Shown here piece by piece: positions 1 to 5,265 of a DNA stretch of 5,265 bases. The stretch spans positions 1 to 5,265 of the forward strand of contig CAMPJQ010000238.1 in NCBI GenBank assembly GCA_946886925.1, read 5' to 3'. Positions within the stretch are counted from its first letter, which is position 1. Every line of letters begins with the position of its first letter. This DNA comes from an uncultured Terrimonas sp. GTDB taxonomy: Bacteria > Bacteroidota > Bacteroidia > Chitinophagales > Chitinophagaceae. Both the position numbers and the translations under genes were made by a program. Under the pieces are notes generated by a model, which saw only the letters and a program-made list of their open reading frames with translations, did not search any database and was not told where the DNA came from.

Positions 1-573
1 AATTACGATGCCGTAAGGGATGTTATTGAAAAGTGCATCCCCGGTTTTGAGAATTATAATGCCAGGATACGGCAAAAAGGAGGATTTTATCTGCCAAATG
101 CTGCACGGGATGGGAACTTCATCACGAAGGAATTCGGCGATCGGGCTCCATTTACTTTAACCACCGTACCCGCCAACGCACTTACCCCTGATGAATATAT
201 GATGGCTACCACACGTTCGCACGACCAGTTTAATACTACCATTTACGGACTTGACGACCGGTACCGGGGTATAAAGAATGGGCGGCGGGTTATATTTATG
301 AATGAAAAAGACATTGAGCGGGCAGGATTTAAAGCAAATGATAAGGTAGATTTATTCAACTACGATGACGGCATTGAACGCATCGCACCTTTGTTCATTA
401 TTGTTTCCTACCAGATACCGGAGCAGAATGCGATTACCTATTTCCCTGAAACGAATGTGCTGGTTTCTGTAAACAATGTGGTGAAGGAAAGCAATATGCC
501 CGCATCAAAATTTGTAAAAATTAAAATCAAAAAGCACGACCCGCAGATATACAAACGGATAAATCAATTGTAG
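1..573 (+). CDS. Molybdopterin oxidoreductase, FdhF/YdeP family (C-terminal part, 5' end outside window)
   Basis: The reading frame is open from the first base to TAG at 571-573, giving 190 visible residues. The in-frame ATG at 199 is internal, because the homology runs upstream of it. The fragment matches the C-terminal molybdopterin-dinucleotide-binding (MopB_CT) domain of the FdhF/YdeP family. Visible signatures are RSHDQFNTTIYG followed by DDRYRG (visible residues 72-90), then the beta-rich segment with SYQIP (136-140), YFPETNVLV (147-155) and a terminal PASKFVKIKIKK stretch. Family members are roughly 700-780 residues with a bis-MGD site and usually an N-terminal Fe-S cluster; those parts are not in view, so substrate and redox centre cannot be stated. 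E. coli YdeP is linked to acid resistance, but its reaction is unclear. The gene converges on the Moco operon, which would supply its cofactor. Family assignment is strong; the exact function is open. Confidence 0.9.
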   Translation, partial: NYDAVRDVIEKCIPGFENYNARIRQKGGFYLPNAARDGNFITKEFGDRAPFTLTTVPANALTPDEYMMATTRSHDQFNTTIYGLDDRYRGIKNGRRVIFMNEKDIERAGFKANDKVDLFNYDDGIERIAPLFIIVSYQIPEQNAITYFPETNVLVSVNNVVKESNMPASKFVKIKIKKHDPQIYKRINQL

Positions 574-643
574 CACTTGCGCAATGGCTGTCAAACCGAA
601 TTTCAACATTAAAGGTTAAGACTTCAGGCATAGCAATTGATTT
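561..643. repeat. 10-bp inverted repeat bracketing the convergent gene ends
   Basis: AAATCAATTG at 561-570 is the exact reverse complement of CAATTGATTT at 634-643. One arm covers the last codons of the oxidoreductase and the other ends at the stop codon of the MoeB-like gene. The enclosed loop is 63 bases and six of the ten bases are self-palindromic (CAATTG). It is AT-rich with no GC stem and no clear U-tract, so it is at best a weak bidirectional terminator and may be chance. No other terminator-like hairpin is evident in the 69-base gap, apart from a short perfect palindrome TTGCGCAA at 577-584. Confidence 0.3.
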
Positions 644-1689
644 TACTCCATTGGTCTTTTGATGCCATTTTCCAGTGAATATACTATTGCTTCCGGAAAT
701 TTATTTTTAATCAGCCGGACAGCAGTGGCACTACGGTTTCCTGAAGCACAATAACAGACAACGGGCTTTGAAATGGAAAGCATATTTGTCTTGTCATTTA
801 ATTCATCAAGACGAATATTTTTACCCCCAATGTTGAAGGCCTGATGTTCTGCTTCTGTTCGCACATCAATCAATTCATAGTTACTTCTTTCCTTTTCAAG
901 CTCATCAAATCTAATCGTAGCAATGGTTTCAACCAGTTCTGTAATTTTTGCAGCGGAAGTTTTCCTCAGTTTAATGATATGTGTTCTTCCATCCCTCATA
1001 TTCATCATCCAAAGTTTTCCCGTTAATAAATCTTCAGCCCCCGTTAAATATTTTATGGCTTCATTGGCTTGCATGCAACCCACAATTCCCGCCAGGGTGG
1101 GGATCACCCCTCCTTCAGCACAATTGGGTATCTCCGCATTTTCTGCATTAGCAAAAACATCCCTGTAATTGGGAGAATAAGTGCCGTCTTTTTGCAAGAC
1201 ATTCCAAATACTCACTTGTCCTTCATATTGATAGATCGCACCATAAACCAGGGGCTTACCCAACAGCACACAGGCATCATTCAATAAGTATTTTGTTTCA
1301 AAATTGTCTGTTCCTTCTATCACCAGATCAAATCCGTCTATCATATCCATTACATTGAATGATGTAACCCGCTGATTATAGGGAATGATAGTGACAGAGG
1401 GATTTTGTTTTTGCAATTTTTCGGAAGCTGCTGCTACTTTCGGCAAACCTATATCATCCGGTGAATACAATATCTGCCGGTGCAGGTTGCTTAAAGAAAT
1501 TACATCGTTATCTGCAATACCTATTGTTCCAATACCCGCTGCCACAAGGTATTGAGCAGCAGGACATCCTAATCCGCCTGCCCCCACCAACAGTACACGG
1601 GCATTTTGTAACAGTTGTTGCGTTTCTTTACCAAAACCCGGCAATGCCATCTGGCAATAATAACGTTCAAAATGATCACTCATTACCAT
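643..1689 (-). CDS. moeB: MoeB/ThiF/HesA-family E1-like adenylyltransferase fused to C-terminal rhodanese domain
   Basis: This 348-residue protein probably activates the C-terminus of the sulfur carrier MoaD (or ThiS) by adenylation, so that sulfur can be loaded for molybdopterin synthesis in the cytoplasm. The E1 domain (about 1-245) has the nucleotide loop GAGGLG (36-41), DNDVISLSNLHRQ (60-72) with Asn68 and Arg71, Lys84, and catalytic Asp128 in GTDNFETKYLLND. Cys190 in PNCAEGG sits where related proteins carry the acceptor cysteine. A rhodanese domain (about 255-348) has the loop CASGNRS with active-site Cys314. The two-domain layout matches MOCS3/Uba4-type proteins. Unlike E. coli MoeB, neither zinc-binding CxxC pair is present (PNYRD where PCYRC is expected, and nothing after LRKTS). 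The arginine of the N-terminal RYxRQ motif is Cys12. The start follows mobA by 3 bases; a second ATG at 1683 is equally possible. It is last in the operon. A ThiF-like role in thiamine synthesis is the main alternative. Confidence 0.88.
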   Translation of the reverse strand: MVMSDHFERYYCQMALPGFGKETQQLLQNARVLLVGAGGLGCPAAQYLVAAGIGTIGIADNDVISLSNLHRQILYSPDDIGLPKVAAASEKLQKQNPSVTIIPYNQRVTSFNVMDMIDGFDLVIEGTDNFETKYLLNDACVLLGKPLVYGAIYQYEGQVSIWNVLQKDGTYSPNYRDVFANAENAEIPNCAEGGVIPTLAGIVGCMQANEAIKYLTGAEDLLTGKLWMMNMRDGRTHIIKLRKTSAAKITELVETIATIRFDELEKERSNYELIDVRTEAEHQAFNIGGKNIRLDELNDKTNMLSISKPVVCYCASGNRSATAVRLIKNKFPEAIVYSLENGIKRPME

Positions 1690-1692
1690 TAA

Positions 1693-2301
1693 TTATTTTC
1701 CCGCACTTAATATTTTTCTTGCCTTTGCTGCATCCTCAGGCGTATTTACATTCATCAATGCATTGGGGTTCGAAGATTTTAAGATCAGTGGATCGCTGTT
1801 CATCAAAACCTTCCGTGGACAGGTAATGTCTTTTCCCAAAGAATTCAATAAAACCAGGTAGCTTTTGGGTTCCCAAATGGTTATTAATGGTTCGGCAAGT
1901 CCATCAAACGGGCTTTCGTAAGTAGTGGCAACTTTTTCGGGATTTCTGTTTTCAATTAGAAAGTCTAAAGATTTTTCATCCAGTAAAGGCAAATCACAGG
2001 CTACAACCAACCAGGCTTTATCGCCCTGTAAGCGAAGTGCAGAAAGTATTCCGCCAAATGGCCCCATGTTCAGAAAAGTATCGGGCAGTGTTTTATAGGC
2101 GGCATCAACATCTTTTGCCTGTTCCGGACGGCAGGAAATATAAACTTCCTCACAAAATTTATTGAGCATATCAGCCACATAATAGCGTTGTTCTCTGCCG
2201 TTCCATTTTATTAAATCCTTATCTGTGCCCATGCGCCTGCTTTTGCCGCCGGCAAGTACCAGTCCGTTTAATGGGGGAATATTTTTATCTTTTGAAATCA
2301 T
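1693..2301 (-). CDS. mobA: Molybdenum cofactor guanylyltransferase (MobA-type NTP transferase)
   Basis: The product joins GMP from GTP to Mo-molybdopterin, giving the guanine dinucleotide cofactor needed by DMSO-reductase-family enzymes. It has 202 residues, the usual size for MobA. The N-terminal NTP-binding signature LAGGKSRRMGTDK spans residues 16-28, GPFGGILSAL (80-89) matches the conserved GPLAG region, ACDLP (101-105) carries the metal-binding Asp103, and NVNTPED (184-190) is the typical C-terminal motif. The ATG at 2301 lies inside the end of moaC (17-base overlap) and has a GGAGG five bases upstream, which supports this start. The gene suits the adjacent YdeP/FdhF-type oxidoreductase, which belongs to a family that uses MGD. 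A cytidylyltransferase such as MocA is a less likely alternative, since the operon otherwise encodes the standard Moco route and the client belongs to an MGD family. Confidence 0.9.
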   Translation of the reverse strand: MISKDKNIPPLNGLVLAGGKSRRMGTDKDLIKWNGREQRYYVADMLNKFCEEVYISCRPEQAKDVDAAYKTLPDTFLNMGPFGGILSALRLQGDKAWLVVACDLPLLDEKSLDFLIENRNPEKVATTYESPFDGLAEPLITIWEPKSYLVLLNSLGKDITCPRKVLMNSDPLILKSSNPNALMNVNTPEDAAKARKILSAGK

Positions 2302-2758
2302 TTTTGCCTCCGGTTTTCTCCATCAGTTGAATTTCTTTAATTACAATATTGTGGCTTAATGCCTTACACATATCATAGATAGTGAGCGCCGCAACAGTAG
2401 CGCCAGTAAGGGCCTCCATCTCTACGCCGGTTTTAGCTTCAATGTTTGTGGTACAATGGATGACAATTTCCTGCTGCTCATTCATTTCAATGGCAATCTC
2501 ACAATTTTCCAGGCCCAACGGATGGCACAACGGTATCAATTCACCGGTCTTCTTGGCTGCCATAATTCCTGCAATAATAGCGGTTTGAAAAACTGAACCC
2601 TTCTTTGTTTTAAAATCATCCTTTTGCAGTTCCTGTATCACAACTTCGGGCAAAGCCACGATGCAACGTGCAGTTGCCGACCTGCGGGTGATTTTCTTTT
2701 CACTTACGTTGACGATAACCGGCTGCGATTTTTCATTCAAATGAGAAAGGCTTGTCAT
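2285..2758 (-). CDS. moaC: Cyclic pyranopterin monophosphate synthase MoaC
   Basis: MoaC converts 3',8-cyclo-7,8-dihydro-GTP, the MoaA product, to cyclic pyranopterin monophosphate (cPMP) in the cytoplasm. The protein has 157 residues, the family's normal length of about 160, and is complete. Key signatures are KTGELIPLCHPL (70-81) with His79; KTGVEMEALTGATVAALTIYDMCK (109-132) holding the acidic pair Glu113 and Glu115 and the catalytic Asp129 and Lys132; and the TGGK motif at 149-152. The N-terminus (SHLNEKSQPVIVNVSEKKIT) matches the usual MoaC opening, which supports the ATG at 2758. It follows moeA after 15 bases, with no visible Shine-Dalgarno sequence, and overlaps mobA by 17 bases. No key residue is missing. 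E. coli MoaC residues Asp128 and Lys131 correspond to Asp129 and Lys132 here by motif alignment. Confidence 0.96.
   Translation of the reverse strand: MTSLSHLNEKSQPVIVNVSEKKITRRSATARCIVALPEVVIQELQKDDFKTKKGSVFQTAIIAGIMAAKKTGELIPLCHPLGLENCEIAIEMNEQQEIVIHCTTNIEAKTGVEMEALTGATVAALTIYDMCKALSHNIVIKEIQLMEKTGGKNDFKR
2307..2311 (-). promoter_or_regulatory. Shine-Dalgarno GGAGG for mobA, inside moaC
   Basis: On the minus strand GGAGG is followed by five bases (CAAAA) and then the mobA ATG at 2301. The motif is formed by the codons GGA GGC for Gly150-Gly151 in the TGGK motif of MoaC. It fixes the mobA start and suggests translational coupling, since moaC terminates 17 bases into mobA. The neighbouring moaC start shows no comparable sequence. 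Confidence 0.7.
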
Positions 2759-2773
2759 AATTAAAGTTAAACA

Positions 2774-3982
2774 TTAGCAATTATATCGCCACACCTTATA
2801 TGCCTCTCCCTTCTTAAACTCATTTTTAGCCATCGGTAATTCCATAAATGCATCGGTATAAATCAATTGAGAAAAATCGCCGGAACCATTGCTTTCAACA
2901 TAGTCCGCAATTAATTCGCCCTTAGTATTGACCGCTAATTTTACCTGCACAAAATATTGCAGTGGAAAAGGAAAATGAATGTCATTTTGTAAAATCGCGT
3001 ATTGCGGTGAAGCGGGCTTTGTGCCCAAAGAAGTTTCAAGCCAGGGTACAAAATAGCGGTGCAGGCACATAAATACCGAAACGGGGTTTCCCGGAAATGC
3101 AAATATCAAAGTATGGCTTCGGTGTGTACCAAACCAGAATGGTTTTCCCGGTCTTTGCTGTACCTTATGAAATAATTTTTTTACAGACAGGTCTTCCAAT
3201 ACCTGTGGCACATAATCAAATTTGCCCATTGAAACGCCACCACTCATAAGGAGCACATCGTATTCTTCCAGGCAATGATGAAGTTCTTTCCTGATAACAT
3301 CAGAGTCATCATTCAAATGCAGTATATCCGCCCGAATTCCATAAAGCTGCAAAACAGATTGTATGGTAACTCCGTTAGAACGCCGCAACTGGTAAGGCTC
3401 AGGCGCTGCATCAGCACTTACCATTTCATCTCCCGTAGTAATGATGACAACCCGGGGCAACTTTCTTATCAACAGATTTGTTTTACCAATGGAAGCCGCA
3501 AGTCCTGTTAAAGCGGGAGTGATAAACCTGTTAGCATCTGCAATTGTATCACCTTGCTTTTTATCTTTTCCCCGGATATGGATATTTTGCCCTTTTTTAA
3601 TTTCAATATTTTTTAACGTTGCAAATCCATTTGCAATTTCAATGTCTTCATAACGAACCACGGTATCTACGCTATCATCCAATGCGGCGCCGGTCATTAT
3701 TTCAATGCACTCATTTTTGTTTGCAATGGCGATTGGCGCTTCCCCTGCAGCTTGTGTGGCTTTTATTTGAAAGGAACGCAATCCATCATTGCAGGCACGG
3801 AAATTAATTGCGATACCGTCTACGACAGGCCGGTTGAAGGGTGGCATATCCCTGTCGGCGAAAAGATTTTCTGCCAAAACTTTTCCCAATGCTTTGTCAT
3901 AAGGAATTGTTTCCACGCCGTAATCCCGTGTTTGGGTTTGAATGATCCTTGCTGCCTGTTCTACAGTAATATTATCCATCAT
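2774..3982 (-). CDS. moeA: Molybdopterin molybdenumtransferase MoeA
   Basis: MoeA inserts molybdate into adenylylated molybdopterin to form active Moco. The frame is open up to ATG 4081, but that start would bury about 95 bases inside moaA. The ATG ATG at 3982/3979, preceded by GGAGG at 3988-3992, fits much better, giving 402 or 401 residues, the normal family size. Numbered from 3979: PPFNRPVVDGIA (46-57) is the substrate-site loop with the conserved Asp54; MTGAALDDSVDTVVRYED (95-112); TTGDEM (181-186); RRSNG (199-203); MSGGVSMGKFDYVP (245-258); QQRPGKPFWFG (274-284); FPGNPVS (295-301). The C-terminal domain IV (about 325-401) is present. The loop reads NRPVVDG where SAMDGYA is common, a substitution outside the key Asp. 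It begins 1 base after the moaA stop. No MogA/MoaB domain is fused to it, so the adenylylating partner must be encoded elsewhere. Confidence 0.94.
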   Translation of the reverse strand: MMDNITVEQAARIIQTQTRDYGVETIPYDKALGKVLAENLFADRDMPPFNRPVVDGIAINFRACNDGLRSFQIKATQAAGEAPIAIANKNECIEIMTGAALDDSVDTVVRYEDIEIANGFATLKNIEIKKGQNIHIRGKDKKQGDTIADANRFITPALTGLAASIGKTNLLIRKLPRVVIITTGDEMVSADAAPEPYQLRRSNGVTIQSVLQLYGIRADILHLNDDSDVIRKELHHCLEEYDVLLMSGGVSMGKFDYVPQVLEDLSVKKLFHKVQQRPGKPFWFGTHRSHTLIFAFPGNPVSVFMCLHRYFVPWLETSLGTKPASPQYAILQNDIHFPFPLQYFVQVKLAVNTKGELIADYVESNGSGDFSQLIYTDAFMELPMAKNEFKKGEAYKVWRYNC

Positions 3983-3983
3983 C

Positions 3984-4970
3984 TCATCCTCCGATTGTTG
4001 CCATAGATTCGTGTTCGCGCCGTTGAGCCACCAGCATATTTTGTGCTTCCCATCCGTCCTGTGTTTTTTTGAGGATAGCATTCGTTATTAAATGCTGCAG
4101 TTCTTCATCGGACTTTCCTTCACGCAAAGCGTCTTTGATGTTTAATTTACCGGCATCATATAAGCAGGTTCTTAAAACACCGGTTGGCGTAATACGAATG
4201 CGATTGCATGATCCGCAAAACGACCGGGTGTAAGCTGCAATGATACCTATATTACCTTTATGATCAGGAATTGCATAATGATAGGCCGTGGCGTGGGGTG
4301 GATCTGTAACTTTAACAATTGAAGGAAAACACTCCCGGATGTAATTCAATATGCGCATGTAATTCCAGGTCAGCGAAACTTCGTGACTACCTCCGTTAAA
4401 TGGCATTTCCTCTATGAACCGAACACTAACCGGAAACTTTTTGGTTAACTGAACCAAAGGAATAATATCAGCAATATTCTTATTTCCCATTATAACGGCA
4501 TTGATTTTTACATTGATTCCATATTCCAGAAGTTTATCCATTGTGGACAGAACTTTATGAAGGCCGTCGCGGTGGGTTATTTGGATAAAGCGATCATTAT
4601 CCAATGTATCCAGACTAAGGTTTACTGATTTTATACCGATCTTTTTTAGTTCGGGAACCAAAGGAGCCGTCAGCAGCCCGTTGGTGGTAAGCGTAAGTTC
4701 CTCAAGCCCGGAGATCCGGGAAATGTTTTTTAAAAAAGGCAACAGGTCTTTCCTTACAAAAGGCTCACCTCCGGTAATGCGGACCTTTTGAACGCCCATT
4801 TTTACAAATAGGGAACATATCCGCAACATTTCCTCATAAGTCATCAGTTCATTGCGGGGTAGCCAGTCCAGACCGTCTTTAGGCATACAATAGGTGCACC
4901 TCAGGTTGCACCGGTCTGTAACGGCCAGCCGCAAATAATTTATTGTGCGTCCATAGCTATCTGTAATCAT
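3984..4970 (-). CDS. moaA: GTP 3',8-cyclase MoaA (radical SAM)
   Basis: MoaA performs the first step of Moco synthesis, the radical-SAM conversion of GTP to 3',8-cyclo-7,8-dihydro-GTP, used by MoaC. The protein has 328 residues, the standard length. The N-terminal radical-SAM cluster is Cys21, Cys25, Cys28 in TDRCNLRCTYCMP; ITGGEPFVRKDL (65-76) is the SAM-binding GGEP region; and the second 4Fe-4S site that binds GTP is Cys252, Cys255 and Cys269 (CGSC then 13 residues to CLY), with Arg257 and Arg259 in CNRIRIT. The end ESMATIGG is the conserved C-terminal Gly-Gly tail that reaches into the active site. The opening ITDSYGRTINYLRLAVTDRCN matches the family and supports the ATG at 4970. No clear Shine-Dalgarno is seen there. 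It lies 4-9 bases after the end of the upstream gene, depending on how that gene ends, and 1 base before moeA. Confidence 0.97.
   Translation of the reverse strand: MITDSYGRTINYLRLAVTDRCNLRCTYCMPKDGLDWLPRNELMTYEEMLRICSLFVKMGVQKVRITGGEPFVRKDLLPFLKNISRISGLEELTLTTNGLLTAPLVPELKKIGIKSVNLSLDTLDNDRFIQITHRDGLHKVLSTMDKLLEYGINVKINAVIMGNKNIADIIPLVQLTKKFPVSVRFIEEMPFNGGSHEVSLTWNYMRILNYIRECFPSIVKVTDPPHATAYHYAIPDHKGNIGIIAAYTRSFCGSCNRIRITPTGVLRTCLYDAGKLNIKDALREGKSDEELQHLITNAILKKTQDGWEAQNMLVAQRREHESMATIGG
3988..3992 (-). promoter_or_regulatory. Shine-Dalgarno GGAGG for moeA, inside the moaA Gly-Gly codons
   Basis: On the minus strand GGAGG ends five bases before the ATG at 3982 and eight before that at 3979. 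It is formed by the GGA GGA codons of the C-terminal Gly-Gly of MoaA, immediately before TGA 3986-3984. It decides between the long open frame (4081) and the short moeA start, in favour of the latter. It implies stop/start coupling of moaA and moeA. Confidence 0.72.
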
Positions 4971-4979
4971 TACTTTATT

Positions 4980-5265
4980 TTATGCGCTCAATGGTATAGA
5001 CATTAACTGTGTTACTTTCCACGAGAGTAATACTGTCAAATTTACTTCATACGTGTAAATTTCCGTTCCAAATCTTTCCGGCCCCAGGTTGCCATATGTA
5101 TTAATACCGGCCTGACGCTTTTCTTCAACCCGGTTAAAGAATAGTCTAAGCGAGGCGGGATTTCCTTGAATTAATGTTGCATTGTCCAGCCCTGCTTTTG
5201 CAATTACTTTTGTTGCACGCCTGTGACTTGTCACGAATGCTAAAAGGGGCGGACCACCATATTCC
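4980..5265 (-). CDS. Unrecognised gene, 3' end only, possibly frameshifted near its stop
   Basis: The frame is open from the right edge of the window (first complete codon at 5264-5262) to TAA at 4982-4980, giving 94 visible residues. The GTG at 5234 is probably internal, because the frame continues upstream with EYGGPPLLAFV. I recognise no domain. Visible features are a basic HRRATKVIAKAG stretch, a FFNRVEEKRQAG segment and a strand-like YTYEV near the end; there is no transmembrane helix or cysteine. After GAA GTA AAT at about 5048-5040 the other frame reads FDSITLVESNTVNVYTIERIK, ending at TAA 4977-4975. That looks more like a natural C-terminus than the annotated tail (LTVLLSWKVTQLMSIPLSA). 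One extra base in the AAATTT run at 5043-5038 would join the two. With moaA starting 4-9 bases downstream the gene is likely co-transcribed, but its role in Moco synthesis is unknown. No MoaD, MoaE, MogA or FdhD motif is visible. Confidence 0.5.
   Translation of the reverse strand, partial: EYGGPPLLAFVTSHRRATKVIAKAGLDNATLIQGNPASLRLFFNRVEEKRQAGINTYGNLGPERFGTEIYTYEVNLTVLLSWKVTQLMSIPLSA

Noticed and set aside
199..573. A separate 124-residue gene starting at ATG 199
   Set aside because: The frame is open from base 1 and the upstream residues belong to the same molybdopterin-binding domain, so this is the tail of a longer gene.
844..1287. Several plus-strand open frames of 60-81 codons
   Set aside because: They are antisense to the MoeB-rhodanese gene, overlap one another in different frames, and show no family-like motifs.
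1461..1826. Plus-strand open frame of 121 codons
   Set aside because: It is antisense across the mobA/moeB junction and low-complexity in character; both minus-strand genes there have clear motifs.
2382..2588. Plus-strand open frame inside moaC
   Set aside because: It is a shadow of the highly conserved moaC coding sequence on the opposite strand.
3275..4006. Four plus-strand open frames of 62-84 codons
   Set aside because: They are shadows of moeA, with no recognisable protein features.
3983..4081. N-terminal extension of MoeA from an ATG at 4081
   Set aside because: It would overlap moaA by about 95 bases, has no MoeA homology, and a GGAGG-supported ATG ATG at 3982/3979 fits the family's N-terminus.
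5045..5158. A third minus-strand frame, open for about 35 codons and ending at TAA next to the AAATTT run
   Set aside because: It has a basic, non-conserved composition and lacks the strand-like pattern of the frame chosen; upstream it meets a stop near the window edge.
4971..5265. A Moco riboswitch or promoter in front of moaA
   Set aside because: Only 4-9 bases separate moaA from the preceding open frame, and no structured leader or Bacteroidota -33/-7 promoter pattern could be made out there.
1..5265. CRISPR array, tRNA, insertion sequence, toxin-antitoxin or defence genes
   Set aside because: No direct repeat series, tRNA-like fold, transposase motif or small paired genes were seen; the window is filled with Moco genes.

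Overview
The window is a compact molybdenum-cofactor (Moco) biosynthesis locus, almost certainly from the Bacteroidota and probably from a Chitinophaga-like (Chitinophagales) lineage. That placement is an inference. It rests on the moderate GC, the weak or absent Shine-Dalgarno sequences at several genes, the style of the MoeA, MoaC and MobA proteins, and the MoeB-like protein with a C-terminal rhodanese domain.

Layout: positions 1-573 (+) hold the last 190 codons of a large molybdopterin oxidoreductase of the FdhF/YdeP family, whose start lies to the left of the window. After a 69-base convergent gap, everything else is on the minus strand. Read in the direction of transcription it is: an unrecognised gene cut by the right edge (about 5265-4980, with a likely frameshift near its 3' end), moaA (4970-3984), moeA (3982-2774), moaC (2758-2285), mobA (2301-1693) and a moeB/thiF-type E1-like gene fused to rhodanese (1689-643). 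Spacings between the genes run from a 17-base overlap to a 15-base gap, so this looks like one operon. Its promoter, if it is a single unit, lies beyond the right edge. There is no gene-free stretch over 300 bases.

How the genes work together: MoaA and MoaC convert GTP to cPMP. The MoeB-like protein should adenylate the small sulfur carrier MoaD so that MPT synthase (MoaD/MoaE) can make molybdopterin. MoeA inserts molybdate. MobA adds GMP to give the guanine dinucleotide form, which is what a YdeP/FdhF-type enzyme uses, so the convergent oxidoreductase is a plausible client. moaD, moaE, a mogA/moaB-type adenylyltransferase and fdhD are not in the window.

I do not see an undescribed system. 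The points worth a second look are: a MoeB-like protein without the zinc cysteines and with Cys in place of the usual arginine finger; two strong Shine-Dalgarno sequences written inside conserved Gly-Gly codons of the upstream genes; and the unidentified, probably frameshifted gene that leads into moaA.
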